Shown here one piece after another: positions 10,659-25,600 of a DNA stretch of 64,000 bases. The translations under genes and the position numbers were made by a program. Source of the stretch: Lepidonotus clava. Its lineage: Eukaryota; Annelida; Polychaeta; Phyllodocida; Polynoidae. Location of the stretch: the NCBI GenBank assembly GCA_936440205.1, contig OW387145.1, positions 30,879,075 to 30,943,074 on the forward strand, in the 5' to 3' direction. How positions within the stretch are numbered: the first letter of the stretch is position 1; each line of letters begins with the position of its first letter. The notes under the pieces are model-generated. The model saw only the letters and a program-made list of their open reading frames with translations, was not told the DNA's origin and did not search any database.

Positions 10659-13600
10659 CTGTGGGTATTATAGATTGGCATCTTATATCATCTTGATAAT
10701 TTAACATACATATTACATCTATTTCATAGAAGGACGTGCACGTTCGTTTTGTGATTTATTCAACAAAGTTGTTAATGGTGCTATGAATTCGAACCAATTG
10801 CAAGACAGGCAGGGAATCGGAAAATGAATAGATAGTTTAGCAGCTCCTGTTGATAAATCTATTTCACAACCATTTATGCCCGAAAGAATTTACTGGGGAC
10901 AAGGTATTGATTGATTCTTAGGTGTGCAAATTCAGCGTGTAAAGCATGCTAACAACGTCTACAATCAAGATCGAAGAACAAATGTCACTCTGTGTTAAAG
11001 AGGGCAAAACCCTATCTTTTGAATTGTCATATTTCTTTAAGTGGGAATATTGAAGAATCTTTGCATTTTCATCTACCCCTTAAAATATGTCTAAAGAAAA
11101 CCCTGGCATTTCATGTTATCTGTTCAGAAATGGACAGTTTCCTCCACAAATGCTCATCTCCTACTCACCTGGCTGGGGCAGATGGTGGGGTGGTCAGCGA
11201 ACACGGTCCACTTGACCGTCTCGGCGCAGGTGGGGGTGGTCAGTGACCCCTGGTAGCGGTAGTAGCGGTCAGCCTTGGCCGGGAGCACGTCCCGCAGGTC
11301 GATCCAGTCGATGGGCACCGCCTCCTCAGGACCTCCTGAAGGTTAATAGGACTGGGATTAATAAACTGATCAATAATATCAAACAGATAGATGATGACAT
11401 GATAGTGTAACTACAGCGCGAAAGCATGCAAATTATATCATTCATACACCCTACACACGTATCACTGACGGTGACAGGACCCCAGGGGTAGTTGTCTCGG
11501 GGGTAGTTGTCCCAGGGGTATAGTTGTCCCAGGGGTGATTGTCCTGGAATCATCACTGACTCAGATAATCTCATTCAGTATATATGTATGGCAAATAGTG
11601 CATATCTACAGTAACTCATCTCATTAGTTTCAACTCATCATTCACTAATTGGGTATCATAGATATGCATGCGATTGTACAAATTGTCCTGCCCACTTAAT
11701 TTAGCATGTGTTTGTCATGAAATGGGAGTATAGGCGGAAGATCACCATCTGCATAGGTATGCATATGAACTCCTAGAATAAGTTCCCATAGACGAACGGA
11801 GCATATTTTTACTCTTTTTTTTAGTTAACCATCCTATCCCATTGTAGAGGAAACTGATATAATCAACTTACCTGGCTCGACCACCTTTGCCAAGTTGTTG
11901 ACAACACTGTTCAAATTTTTGTTATGTTTTCCTCCCTGTAAGAAGGTAAAAGAGATTCGTTGTAGACACATAGTTCAATGTTAGTATATCCAAACGGCAA
12001 TACTCTGGGCTTCCATGTTAGTTAAGTTAGTTATATCTCACTAAACGAATCGGTAGTCCTTGGTCAATGCTCAAACTACTGCTGCCCCCTATTGTTGCGA
12101 GTAGGCAACTCGACTGTTTCTTATATATCTAGTTAAAATAGCTAGGATGGTTGTCAGACACAGATGGAGCCCCCAGTTCATAATGTAAGGCTTGTGTCTT
12201 GTTTAGACAATTTAAACACGACGATTTGGGTCTTTTACTTGTCATTTTACGTTTTCTGATATCACAATCAATATGTACAACTGACTTGAGTTGAATATGC
12301 CCTTTGTGTTGGCTCTGGCTTTAAGGGATTATGCATCAGGTACCTAGGGTTTCTTTTCTATTCAACAGACAAGTACTAGTGTTCGTTTATTACAGGAGAA
12401 AATTTGCTGAGAATCATGCTTTCTAGATGCACTTACCTTGAACAATATACCTAAGACAGCAATGCCGTTTTCTTTCCCGACAGCGTCACCAAGCGTGGCA
12501 AAGCGCTCATTATCAAAGGTGACGATGTGCATCTGACAGTAAAAAAAAATCAGAGTAACAGACATTAAATGATGTATAGGAATTTTGTATTAAGGTTTCG
12601 CATTTTAGATAATTGGCTTGGTATTTATCCTACGGCCTAGATATGGATCAAAGGGCGGGCTAAATGTGGGTAAAGAGGTTTTTTTTCTTACGCATGGTTG
12701 ACAGGAATAAGAGTCTTTACGTTCTTAATTGTTGATGATTTTACCCATATAATAACCTGATAATTCCTTTTATCATTTAATTAAACATGCTTAAGGCAAT
12801 GTTTAGATGGTATTTTCCATGTTGTGGTAAAGGTAGGGGATGCTTTTCAAGATCAGGCCTAATTGGGGTCGAACCGAACAAAAGAATGCTTGCATAAATA
12901 ATTACTCTGACCTAATAGAAGCTTTTTGTCGCGCAAAAGCACTTAAAACTTCTTTCGACTAGAGAAGAACACGTTTTAGGTCTATACACAGTGACTGGAT
13001 TTTTGTTATCAACTGTTGTGAGCTAGCAAAGAATCTCATTAAAACACTTCAAATTAAAGATAATCAAAGCTCATTTTAGTCACTGAAAAACATGTGTGTT
13101 AACGATTTCATCAGGAAGTTAAACAGTGCGCTATTTTAAGTAGTAGACTTAAAAAATCTATGATTTACACTGAATAATGTATCTTCTGGCAATTATCTGG
13201 TGAACTGGAGCAATGTATGTAAGAATTCGGTGGGGTCTGTAACCGAGAGAAGCTTTTTTATACCTACTACTATATAGAAACTCGCGATATTCTTTCTGTG
13301 AATCCCTCTAATTACTCATACAGTAACAGCTTGGTGAGTGGGGACCTACCTCTAACATGAACATCTTGCCGTTGATCCTGTGCTCACTGCCCACCTTGCC
13401 GTCCTTCCCCCAGTGGAAGTGGAACTGGGCGACTTTGTACTGGTCGCCCAGGTCGCCCCCCATCACGTACACGTCGCCATCAACGTTAACTTGGGCTTGA
13501 AAAATAGAAAAATGTACATTTAATTGTTTGCAGCAATTAGCAGAAGGCAATTATATCTAGGGTTGTAGTATGTGGATGCGAGGGGGTGAGGGTTCGTCAG

Positions 13601-16600
13601 TATCAGTTTTGTCTGTTGAAAAATGTTACCTTGAAAGACATGGCAGGGATTGACAATACATAATACTCTGGAGAGCTACTATATTCATTATTTAAGAACC
13701 ATGGCTGTCATGAAGTCCATAACATAAACATAACCCTGCATCTGTCACATGTGTGACTTTTGTTAACAGCACATAACATTAACTCAGTCCCAACATCTTT
13801 CATCTGTGTGGCGATTGTTAAGGGTCCATAGAGGTAATAAAACCTCGACATCTCTCACCTTTGTGGCCATTGATAAGGGCACATAACATTAATTCAACCC
13901 TAACCTATCTCACCTTTGTGGCCATTGTTAAGGGTACGTGACATTAATTCAACCCCAGCATCTCTCACCTTTGTGGCTATTGTTAAGGGTCCATAGAGTT
14001 AATAAAACCCCAACATCTCTCACCTGTATGGCCATTGTTAGAGGTCAATAGAGTTAATAAAACCCTGGCATCTCTCACCTGTATGGCCGTTGTTAAGGGC
14101 ACATAACATTAATTCAACCCTAACCTATCTCACCTTTGTGGCCATTGTTAAGGGAACATAGCATTAATTCAGCCCCAACATCTCTCAACTGTGTGGCCAT
14201 TGTTAAAGGTCCATAGAGTTAATAAAGCCCTAACATCTCTCACCTGTGTGGCCGTTGTTAAAGGTCCATTGAGTTAATAAAGCCCTAACATCTCTCACCT
14301 GTGTGGCCATTGTTAAAGGTCCATAGAGTTCATAAACCCTGACATCTCTCACCTGTATGGCCATTGTTTAAGGTCCATAGAGTTAATAAAGCCCTAACAT
14401 CTCTCACCTGTGTTGCCATTGTTAAAGGTCCATAGAGTTAATAAAGCCCTAACATCTCTCACCTGTGTGGCCGTTGTTAAAGGTCCATAGAGTTAATAAA
14501 GCCCTTACATCTCTCACCTGTGTGGCCGTTGTTAAAGGTCCATTGAGTTAATAAAGCCCTAACATCTCTCACCTGTGTGGCCGTTGTTAAAGAGGGACAT
14601 CTTCCCCTCATGTGATGTAGCCTTCACGTTCTCCTCGTCATCATCGTTGACTTCCTTATCATCGTCTTCGCCATCCTTCTCCTTATCATCATCGTCATCA
14701 TCATCGTCATCCTTTTCGGGGTCCTCCTCCTGGCCCACTGACTTGGAGTTAGCGATGATGTCGAAGGCATCTAACTGCTGCATGAACTCGGCCTCAGATG
14801 ACATGATGTCGATGGGCGACTGCTGCTTCATGGTGCTGCCGCACTCGTCAGGGAACAGGCTGCTCCACTTGTCCACTCCTGTGTAATATCAATGATGGGA
14901 AATATTTTGTTATAAGATTAAAAGTCTAAGATCATTTGAAGAAAGTTAGGGGTATTTAAGTATAAACAAAAAACAAGTGGAGAATTCATATGTAAAGATT
15001 TTTGGTCAACTGCAAGCTGTATGATGTAGTTTAGTTCCTGGGTACTTTGGGTTCTTTCTTTCTTTTCATACCAAAACTCCGAGTTTATACTATTCCCTGC
15101 TCTAGCACACTGTTCAATAATTGGCTCTGTTTACTTCGATTTGATTCTTTGCTACTCATAGCAACATCATAACGTCCATTCGATATGACTCGATTTTTCA
15201 TAGCAATACTAAAATTTTGCTCTTATTTAGTTTTTCATGGGAACAATTATTTAGTTTTCAATAGCAATACTTGGCTTCGCCTTTATCATCCATAACAATA
15301 CTTTTCCTTTATAAAGGGTTCCGTGGGGGTTCATGGGAAGAATATAGGCCCCCAGTAACCCCTGCTGATCGTATAATGCAACAATAGGGGGACCCAGCAC
15401 TGACCAAGTTTCTTTGGGTTCAATTCCTGGTGGGTGCTGGGTTCACTAAGGGATGAGGTACAGAAAAATGATTTTCGGGTTTTGATCCCCTGCTGTTTGC
15501 CTGCCCTGTCATCTTCATCTTATAGATTCTATCACCAAAGACATAATTCTTCCCAACTTGTTTTCGCCGTGAAAATGACCCTGGCTATCGGTACGGCGTA
15601 AAACACCCAACACTCACTCACTCACTCCCAACTCACCGAGCTGCTCCTTGTCGATGTTGTAGCTCCAGGTGTGGTGTTTCTGGGGGTGCCTCTCCCCCGT
15701 CTTCTTGTCCCCGTCCTCCATCTTCCCATTAGGCTCGTTACCGTGGTGAGTGTGGTCTGTGTCATCGCCATCGTCAGCTGAAGAGAAATGAGAAAATCTA
15801 TAGGCCCATTTTCAATATAAGTGATAGCCTGTGGCAAATCATAAGATTCTAGATTATCGTTAGGAGGAATAAGGACAAATATGTTAACCGTATTCTTTAA
15901 TAAAGCACTATGTTTTTAACATTTCAAATTATGTTGTATACTGATCATAGGCCGGTATATTGTTTCACCCTCTGTTGAATTTTGTAGTGGTCTTCTCTAT
16001 CCCAATAACATAATCTCCGTATACTAGGTTAAAGGTTGAAATTAAACATTTTAGATTTATATGTGTTTTAATAAATGTACATTTGTTTGACGTCAAGTCC
16101 AGATACTCTTTGTGTGAAATGATATGGTTAAAATGCATAACGAGGCGATGCGTACATTAATTCATAGAGGTATTTTGGACAGTTAAAACATGGGCGGTAT
16201 GGTATACATGTCTATTTATTTGTTGTTTGATCCCTGATCTCTTTCTCAAAACATCCTAGAAACATAGGAAATTGCCTTGGGCATGTCAACACATCCGAAC
16301 TCATAAAGTATGCATGAAAAACATCCGCCTAAGCTCTTACTACATAGATTAGTAGCAGTAGGCTAGAATTAATCAGCTACCAAACTCAGACCAAGCATAG
16401 GCTAGTCTATTTCCCCAGGGCAAAAATATGCAAAATGAACACGTTTGAGGACACTTTTGTAGCGAGTGACCTATAGGTACTATAAGCCCTCGGATCGTAT
16501 ACGTTTTGTCCTTGATTGGATGAGTGCCTGTGACCCATGTTCTTAGTTCTTGATTTTAGCGGTGTACAAAGTAGGAAAATACAAAAAATGTTTAAACGAA

Positions 16601-19600
16601 GTGCATTTAGAGTGTACTCTCACATTGCTTTGGGACAGTATGGCACTGTGGCTGTCTTTGAATACTCCCCAAAATTGAGAGTTCTCACGAAATATCCCAT
16701 CAAATAAATATCTTGAGTAAAGATTAAATGAATGATAAATTCTTATATATAGATTATGTTATGTGAAAATGTATCGGCAATTACGTTAGTAATTTATAGG
16801 TTAAATCTTTTTTGCAATCAAATGTATTTCATCAATAGATCGTTTTACAATTACGATTTGCATTTGTCCAGAATTGCAGAGTCATTTTCAGGACTTACTA
16901 CTCAAAACACTCCCATGTTGATTTCTATTCACAGTTTAATCCCGTTTGTAATGCTGACTATGTATGTCATTCTCTTGGCTCTCTTCGGTTCTATTCAAAC
17001 ATGAACGGAAAAATTCCCCAGAAATATATGCTGACCATTAAAACGGAGAGATAGGCGCAGAACTAACATCAAGTGTTAAGGGATTTCGTCAGGAGTGGCC
17101 CCGGAATCTCATAAGATCTGAACTTAATCTTATAAGGCATGCTCCTTTAATTCAGGGGTCATAATGCATGGGACTTATTGGGAGCATCCTCCTTGTCTGT
17201 TTCTTAGAAGTTGTTTTACAGAAATGCTGTTTGCTAACCTGTTGAAATTTAGTTTGCTTTGTACACATAGCTCCAACTGACAGCCGGAATTTATAGAGGC
17301 ATCAGACGTATCTCTCTTACAACCTGGCATCTCGTGGTATAATCGTTTGCACAGGGCACAGGCCCTTCGTTTGCACGAACATTCCTTGTGGTTAACTATA
17401 TCAACATCTACAATCCAAAACTTATTTTATTGGGAAAGGTAATGAAAGGAGTAATGTTTATTTAGTGACCAGCGAAAAATCTAGTATGTTTTTGGATCAT
17501 TACCTATAACTCTTCATGCACTTGAAATTTGGAGGAAATGCTTTTTATCTGAAGATGACATCCGCCCAGCAAGGTGTAATTGGAATTAATAAAATGTTAA
17601 TGTGCAGTTTTTACCATGAATTATGAATCTTTCAACAAAAAACATGAAGTACAAATGCATATGAAAAGTGAATGAATTGCTATAAATTTTTATGTAGGGC
17701 GCAGTGCTTAAATCAACTCTTAGAAAAACAAGAACAGGTTTTTACTGTTAGAGGTAAGGCCTGGATTACCTAGCTATTCAGCGTGGGTCATAGGAGTCGT
17801 TTTATGCAAGCATGAAGCGTTATACAGAAAGATCCGTTTTCGTTCGGCCCGTTTTGTTGGTAACCTTGTGTGTTGTATGCAGAACAGATACATAGGGGAG
17901 AGTTCACAGGGGTTTCTTTTCTAGAAAGGACATAAAATATTTACTTGTGCTACAGAAGGACACTTTTTTCTTGTTATATGATAGTCTGTATTTGACTTGC
18001 AACCCTCAAGACTTCCCAAACTCTATTTTTGTTCTGGTGGTCATGTATACAAAATACAATGACACAATCTGTCTGCATTTAAAGCAGAATAGAAAGTCAG
18101 CCGTGTTACAAAGTGTCAAATAATGAAAACAATCGTTTAAAAAAGTATATGCCCGGAAAGGGAAGATATAAATGACAGAATAAACATCAACTCAAAGGAA
18201 ATGCTTTGTGTAGCCTAGTACGTCAGCTAGTGTGTTTATGTTAAGTTGACACATAGACATATATATCATGTATCTCTATGGTTGACACGATACAATGACG
18301 GTAACAAAAGACACTTTCATACTTGACTTTCTTCAAGGTAGACATTGGTGTCATGGTATTGGTGGCTTGGCCGTGTATGTTCGTACCTGCCATTTGACCT
18401 ATGTTGACATAAGCATTGTGCTCTCATACAAATACAAAGCATCAGACTGCATATTATGCACTAAACACATATTATTTGCGTCAGATACACATGCGACAAA
18501 TTAGATATTTCTCCGGTCGCAACAAAATAAGTAGTTTATTCATTCCAGTGGCGTGAAAGCTTATAATGTTTCAGATCTTCTGTATGTACAGTTTGCAACC
18601 TGAAAATACCCAGTGTCATTTTTCTATATTTGCTTAGTTCACGTGCATATTTACGTTTCACACTCTACTCTATGAATGACCGCACACCTGTAGCAGAGAT
18701 GGTCGATATATTTAATTCTAAGTTTCCAAATGTGATGGGTTAAAGGGAGCCAAAAGCAATACGAGGTCAAAATTTCGCAAATTCTATTAATTATTGAACA
18801 CCATTATAAAGCCATAACGTTGCTCCATAGTAAATATGGACCAGGAAAAACATTTGAAACTTCATGAAATACATTCAAACTTTTCCCTGTTCAATTTTGG
18901 TGACCCACCAAAATAGGTTTGTTGACAAACATTGTTATTGCTGTATAAAAGCAGAAATGTTATGGGTTTTCTGGAATTCAAGTGAAGTTAATTTTCATGG
19001 TTCATACTATACCAACAGCTAAAAGTAGACTCCTAGAATGTATTTTTGGAGTTATTTGAGTTTTCAAAAGTTTGTCAAATTTAAACAGAACATTGCTTTT
19101 GGCTCCCTTTAAGTATGATTTTTCTACGGACTAGTATATTTAGATATTTCTAAGGGTTTTTTGCAGGGTTGCTGCTGGTATTTAGGCCAGTTGTTTTACA
19201 TGATTAGGGGTATATATGTGATACACAAATCCAAAAACATAATATAGCTACTAGAAAATACTACCAAATTACATGAATATGCTGGTTATTTGTTTTTGCG
19301 GGTCATCTAGTTATTTTGTATCAGGCAATTCCGCCAAGTGACAGCCATACGACCGATTATTTAAAACCGTCCAATTCACTTCCACTTCTAAATGTCATTT
19401 CACTATGATTAATGTGTCCCATTCCAAAAGGCAACATCGATTCTCCACACGACCTGTAAGTTTACAGTGATGTTAATTTCCCCACTTCTGTGATATTTTT
19501 CTTGCACTTGCTTCTCGAAACAAGTAGGAAACATGTTTCTACTTTTCCGACTTTTTTCATCAGTCGAACGGAGTTTGTAAGTAACCATTCTGAGGTATAA

Positions 19601-22600
19601 TTATCTTTGCTGTCATCAGTCATGAGTTAAGTAGAGTGCAAGTATTGGTACACTCGCTAAATTACTTCGAAACTTTCTTTACCTCAACGCTCAGTGAAGG
19701 CACCTGTGTATTTTTTTTTTTTAAAGAGGAGTTTGTTTAAACACCTGCAGTACGGTGTGAGATTGTCTGTGTATAAAACGGCCGTTGGCGAGGGAGCCTA
19801 TTTGTGTTTGTTGCTGGTGGCCACCGTGGGTTCGGCGTGGTTTTTTCTCACCATTAATGAGAATGATTAGGTTATTTCATTTGATGACATTTGAATGATA
19901 TTTTGTCTAAAGTGCCAACGTGAAGCGCTGGCTATCCGCCAAGTCTATCTTTTTCCCACCGAATCACTGCCATATTTGTATGAGGATGATCTCCCTTGTC
20001 GCTCTTTGTCGTCCACCGAGGTTTGCTCGAATCGCCCACTTTCAGTTACCTAACGATTTGGATGTATCAAAACTTGTAAAAGGCCAATAGGTCATTTACG
20101 TACGGTAATACATGTTCTAGTGCCATATAACATTTAGGTAAAAGTCCCCATCTATATTGCATGTATATATGGAGTTTCTAAAACAAATGATAATTACATG
20201 TATTTCATGTACTTATTATTTCTTCTAGAAATTGACCAAACATTGGTTAAATGTGTAGATCCCGTCTCTCATTCTACTATATGATTGCACTAAAGCGGTC
20301 AAGGTTGATCGCTTAATGGCGTGTTCCCCAAACGTCTTACTAATTGAATAAGCAGGTTATCCCAACACATACAGTATTTATTTCCTGTACTGAGAACGAA
20401 TAGGCAAACCCACTCATCAGATTACCTCAGTTAAAGATTAGCCAGTTTCCTAATTTTTCCTAATATCTCACATCGCTGTGATCGTGTATCCATTCACACA
20501 TATTGTGATGTTACACATCACCGGTAGACTTCTATCTCTAAAGATTTATTAAATAAATAACGCTTTGAAAGTAGAAAACTCAAAAATGTGTCCGACGCTT
20601 TTATCTTTCTGGTGTAACATTGCTGCCAAGTCTTGTTTATTTGTTTGCCTGAAGTGACGGACCTTGATGGATTGATTTTCCTGTCAAGGTCTAACCCCAG
20701 ACTTCTCTTGGGATTCTCTTTAAGCCGTTCTCAAAGCCGTTAGTGCATACCCATGCCTACACATCTGTCAGGTAGTATTATGAGAAATAGTTGTTGCTTA
20801 TACCTAGCCGTCACATCTGTCAGGTAGTAAATTGAGTGAATGTAATAGCTCATACCCATGCTGACGCATCTGTCAGGTAGTAAATTGAGTAATACTAGTA
20901 GCTCATACCTGCTCACAAACGTATACTTGATAGCTAAAATGTACCCCCCAACCCATGTGTACATTACTAAGTATTTGGTGTATCTAATGTGAACTGACGT
21001 AACCTTTAGATAAGCAAGTTATTGATCCAAGCTTGTATGGGTGTATATATATCGGTAGGTGTTTGTTAGGTGACTCACTAGTCTTCAGTCATCTGCTTTT
21101 GAGCTGGTAAGAGCAGTTACGTGATCATAAGTTCCTGTTTTTGCCCTCTGTGTTTTCTATATAAAACCTGTTTATTTGTCTGTAAGCTGACAGGGTATTC
21201 ATGAACGGGCTGTTTGTTTTTGTATGCGTGTCGAGGACGTGGTGAACCCACTCACGTATGTTACATTTGTTTGTGTTGAAATGGTCCCACGCAAATTTGC
21301 TTTGCTATTGAGGCCTCCCCATTGATTTAGCACGACCCTGTATCTGCAACTGAAGTGTTTTGAATAGACTGGTTTTGTCTTCAATATCGATACCATTCTA
21401 AAATATTATCTAATCAATTGATGAGATAACATACAACTATAAAAAGGAATCGAGAAACAAGTATTTCACGTAAACAAAAGGTTGATCACTTGGAGACAAG
21501 TGTCCATACGTTACATGGCTTCTTTGGGAATTGTTGCAAACAAATGCATTTGGTAGACATTTATGGTGAAATTTAAAAGTGATGAACACTGTGTTGGGTA
21601 ATTGTGTTATTTTCCAGAATAAGATCCCAAAGGTATTAGAATATTCCTCAATCGAATATATCTTATCGTAGAATAGTTTCGCAGCTGTTCAACAGCCAGT
21701 TAACAGGAGATTATGATTTAAACCCCATTGATGGTGATACATTGATTTTAGCACAAAATAGTTTTGAATGTAACATTGTTCCAAAACACTTATCTACCCA
21801 TTAACTCGTGTTCACGGTTCCTCTATAACCGTAGTTTTGTGAAGTACCAGGGTAGACATTGGCGGATGTATATATAACGCTTCACCATAGGCCTACCGCC
21901 ATGAGGCTGTACAAGTAACATATCCGTAGGATGTGGTATTTTTTCCTTGGAAGCCTAAGTGTCAGTAAATCAGGTATACAGTTTGTGGCCTATAGGCCTG
22001 GTTAAACTAAACAGCCTACCTCTAGCCATTGACAATGACATGCATCATAAGTAGAACCATGAGGCCGCTCTTATAGTTTCTACCCATTCGAATCATATAA
22101 CCCGATGCCTGTCTTAGCTAAGGGCAATGTGATATACAAACATTGTGGTAATTACGTTATGTACTTCGTTTATGGAAGATCATGTAAAATCAGTATGGTT
22201 TAATCAATTGAAAAAAGTATAGACCTTGTGCAGATGTGGCTATAGACACATGGCCATTCTTTGATGATACCTATACATTTATAATTTTAAAATTCTGTAA
22301 AGTACTGATCACAATGTCATGTTTTTATTTTAAGCGAATTTGCCATTGTACATACGAAAGACACCACGCATGCTGACGTTCGGTAGGAAATCATGGGTCG
22401 AAATTCCTGCTGGGTGCGAATAAGACGTGAACATCTTCTCTTATTCGCACCTAAACGGCTCACACTGACAAAAGCCCACGTATGATGACAACAGTCGGCG
22501 TCTATGTTTAGTTATGGTTTTGGCCGTTTAGGATCCAATACAATCTTATACGTGCCCTTCCTAACGGACAGTGACAGTCTGCGGTCTTTCTGAATGGACA

Positions 22601-25600
22601 GAAAGTCCGCAGACCGTATACGTTTACGTCATACTTGATCCGCTACGTGTTTATGGCTTCTGACCACAAAAAGCTAGACATAACATAACGCTTGAGAACA
22701 TGGCGGATATATTTCTAACAATATCTAGGTATATTCAGATGTTGAGCAATTTTATCTTGAATTAATAATAACCGGTATGGCGGCCAGTCTATTTTGGAAG
22801 AGGTAAAGTCATCTGCACAACGTCTATAGACTGCTTTCAATGCACGGACCTGTTATGCTAACCGGTTGCATGCCAAACTATAGTCACTTTGATAAGAAAT
22901 ATATTTTAAAAATATTTAGAAAACTAAGGGCTGTATTAGTACTGCATAGTCAACGGTTCTTAAACAAATACAATAGATGTATCAGGCGTAAATCATAGGC
23001 AAGATTCCTAGACCAAAAAACATTAATATATATATACCCCTAGTTCAAGGGCATCTGCATGTATATATAACTTGTTTTTTTGCAATGGCGTCAACAAATA
23101 AGTACTTGATTCCTTAGCTTTTCCCACAAGAGTTACATTCTTTTAGAATTGCCAACTTTAGGCCTATTATGGGCAAGTAGCCACAATTCGTAAATCCCCA
23201 ATGGACTTAAAAATAGAAAATGTTCACCTCACAGAAGTGCTCTATGTATTATTTTTAGAACCACTGACGACTTTATGGCCGGAAATTGTATTTTCATCGC
23301 ATAGAAGTAGATGACCAATAGATGCATTACAACCCTCGGAAAGGAATGAATTCCTTCCCACGCCGTCGCAGTTGTCTGCTGCTGTTTTATCTAAAAATGC
23401 TGCATTGGCATTTTGTATTGTGTGTAATTGGTTCGAAAAACGGCCCACTTAACACGAAGGTCGATTTGAGGGAGGCCGAAAGTTAACTTAACATTTGCAT
23501 CAAAGGTTACTTGAATTGTGATCCACGTCAAAAGCAGATTGGAAGCAGGGCGGAAGTGGTGTCATAAATAACCACCAGAACCATTAGTAGTTGGTGATGA
23601 CATTTAATTAATCGACAAGGTGTTCTTGACACAGATATGAATGACTTTTACCTGAAATATCAAGTGGGAAAGCGGGAAAGTAAATACCATGGATTTTGAT
23701 TTTCTTTGTTGGAATACGATATTTTTGGGGTAATTTCAACAAAAATGATTTTGGTAAGATGAATTCAATCGGTCATTTGATTAACTTGAATGCAATCGCT
23801 GGTGTTGACGGCATACATTTTCCAAATTATGTATAAAAAAATATTTGAAATACTTTCAATTTTTGAGAAGATTGAGTAGAATTTGAACTGTCTTGAAACC
23901 AAGCTCCGGTTAACGATGTAAACTATTTTCATATTATAATTCAAGTGATTTATTCTGCCATTTAACAAACTATATCAGTGATTCAAGATTAAATATGCAA
24001 CAGGCCTAATGTCTAAAGGAATGGCGCTGTGAAATCTAGTAAAATTTATTTTACGACTTTGTTCTCTCTTTCGGTACATTTGTTTCTTACTGTAATGTCA
24101 CTGTTCCACACGTGCAACATCTTGTTTAAATGTGTTGTATTACTGATAAGTTACTGAAGAATTTGGTTATTTGACGTTGATATACAGCTTTATATAAATT
24201 AATATACAGTGTATACCGGTGGGTGATCTTATCAGTTGAATGGTCGATAAACAGCTGGGGTTGTAAAAAGATAGTGTAAATGCTACCTTAAATATGCATA
24301 AATGTTATACTCGTATGCATGTACACCGAATGTTCAGTTATTAATTGTACCTTAGCACTAGAATGTGAGATACCTGACCGGCCAGAGAAGATAATTTGAT
24401 ATCAATATAATTCCATCGCTATATTGAGCGGTGCACTTGTGGGAATAGGGTCATAAATCACCTACTCTAATCTCTACCAGTGAAGTACTGATCGTATAGA
24501 CTATACACCTAAGGTCGAGCGTTCTATAGGTATTCATCTATATGATTTTGTTGTGTGCCTATTTCCTTGATATATTTTGTGTATGATACCTAACAGCTTG
24601 TCCACTACATGGGCAAGTGTCATGAGCCTGACACTGGGGCCTGACAGTGACCAATTAGGAAGGCTGACAGGGGCATTTGACAGTAAAGAGATTCAGAGGC
24701 GTCGAGAGTGTTACATATGCTACACATATATATTATAACACTAGGTCATAGACCACCTGACGCCAGGGTGACCACATAGGTATCAGTACATGTTATTAAA
24801 ATGCAGCCAGATAAACAGATTGAGGTCAATCAATGTATGGTTCCTGACACGGAACATACCGGCCCTATTTTTCATATATATTTCACTATATTTTGGCACT
24901 CTTTACATTTCCCAATATTTTCACAAATTTGCCGCATACATGTATTTTCACGTGTCAAGGTGTCAAGTTGGTAGAATTGTTAAAAAATAACCAGAGAGCC
25001 TACAGAAGTGGTGATTTTTTAACCATTGGCCCCATGGGGCCCCGGAATTCGGCATCCATTATTGCATATATCCACAATTGCCTTAATGTCCTTTCTCATT
25101 TCGCTTTGTGAAATAGTTCCCTTAAATTGAAACAGACAGGCCCATAAGATCAAATTTCTTCTGTTGTAACTGATTGGTACCACCTATCGAGGTATCTATT
25201 CCCATTCCTTTATCCCTATGATTGATTTCGGTGCCCTATTTGCCCTATTTTTTCACAGTATTAGCTCTATATCGAATCTTGTGTTTGGAAGAGACCTCAG
25301 TGGTATGTCTGTGATGATCTTATTTCGTTTGCTGGGCATGTCCTCGCCATAATGTCCTTGTCTAGGTAGGTCTGGGATATATATATCTAGATCTGCCTGT
25401 ATTCTTCACAAGGGCATGTCCTCTTTTTATAGGTGAATGAATCTGTATTGCCCCAGGCCATATCAGACCGGTTGGAGAGCAATGTGCACTTAATAATCCA
25501 CTTATAAATACTTATCCCCGTATTACACATGGATCCGTTTTCTGTGGGAGGAAAAAATACCAGACGACTTATGCTTGAACGATGAAAAGAAATTCGTTAA

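Noticed and set aside
10424-10707. Alternative minus-strand frames over carbonic anhydrase exon 8
   Set aside because: The chosen frame alone continues the family motif LVNNWRNPQPLEDRVVYRSF and joins exon 7 in phase.
13745-14572. Regularly spaced repeats considered as a CRISPR array
   Set aside because: The DNA is eukaryotic, and the units are contiguous copies of an exon junction with no unique spacers.
14575-14886. Plus-strand Ser-rich frame of about 100 codons
   Set aside because: It is the complement of the Asp-coding GAT/GAC tract in carbonic anhydrase exon 3.
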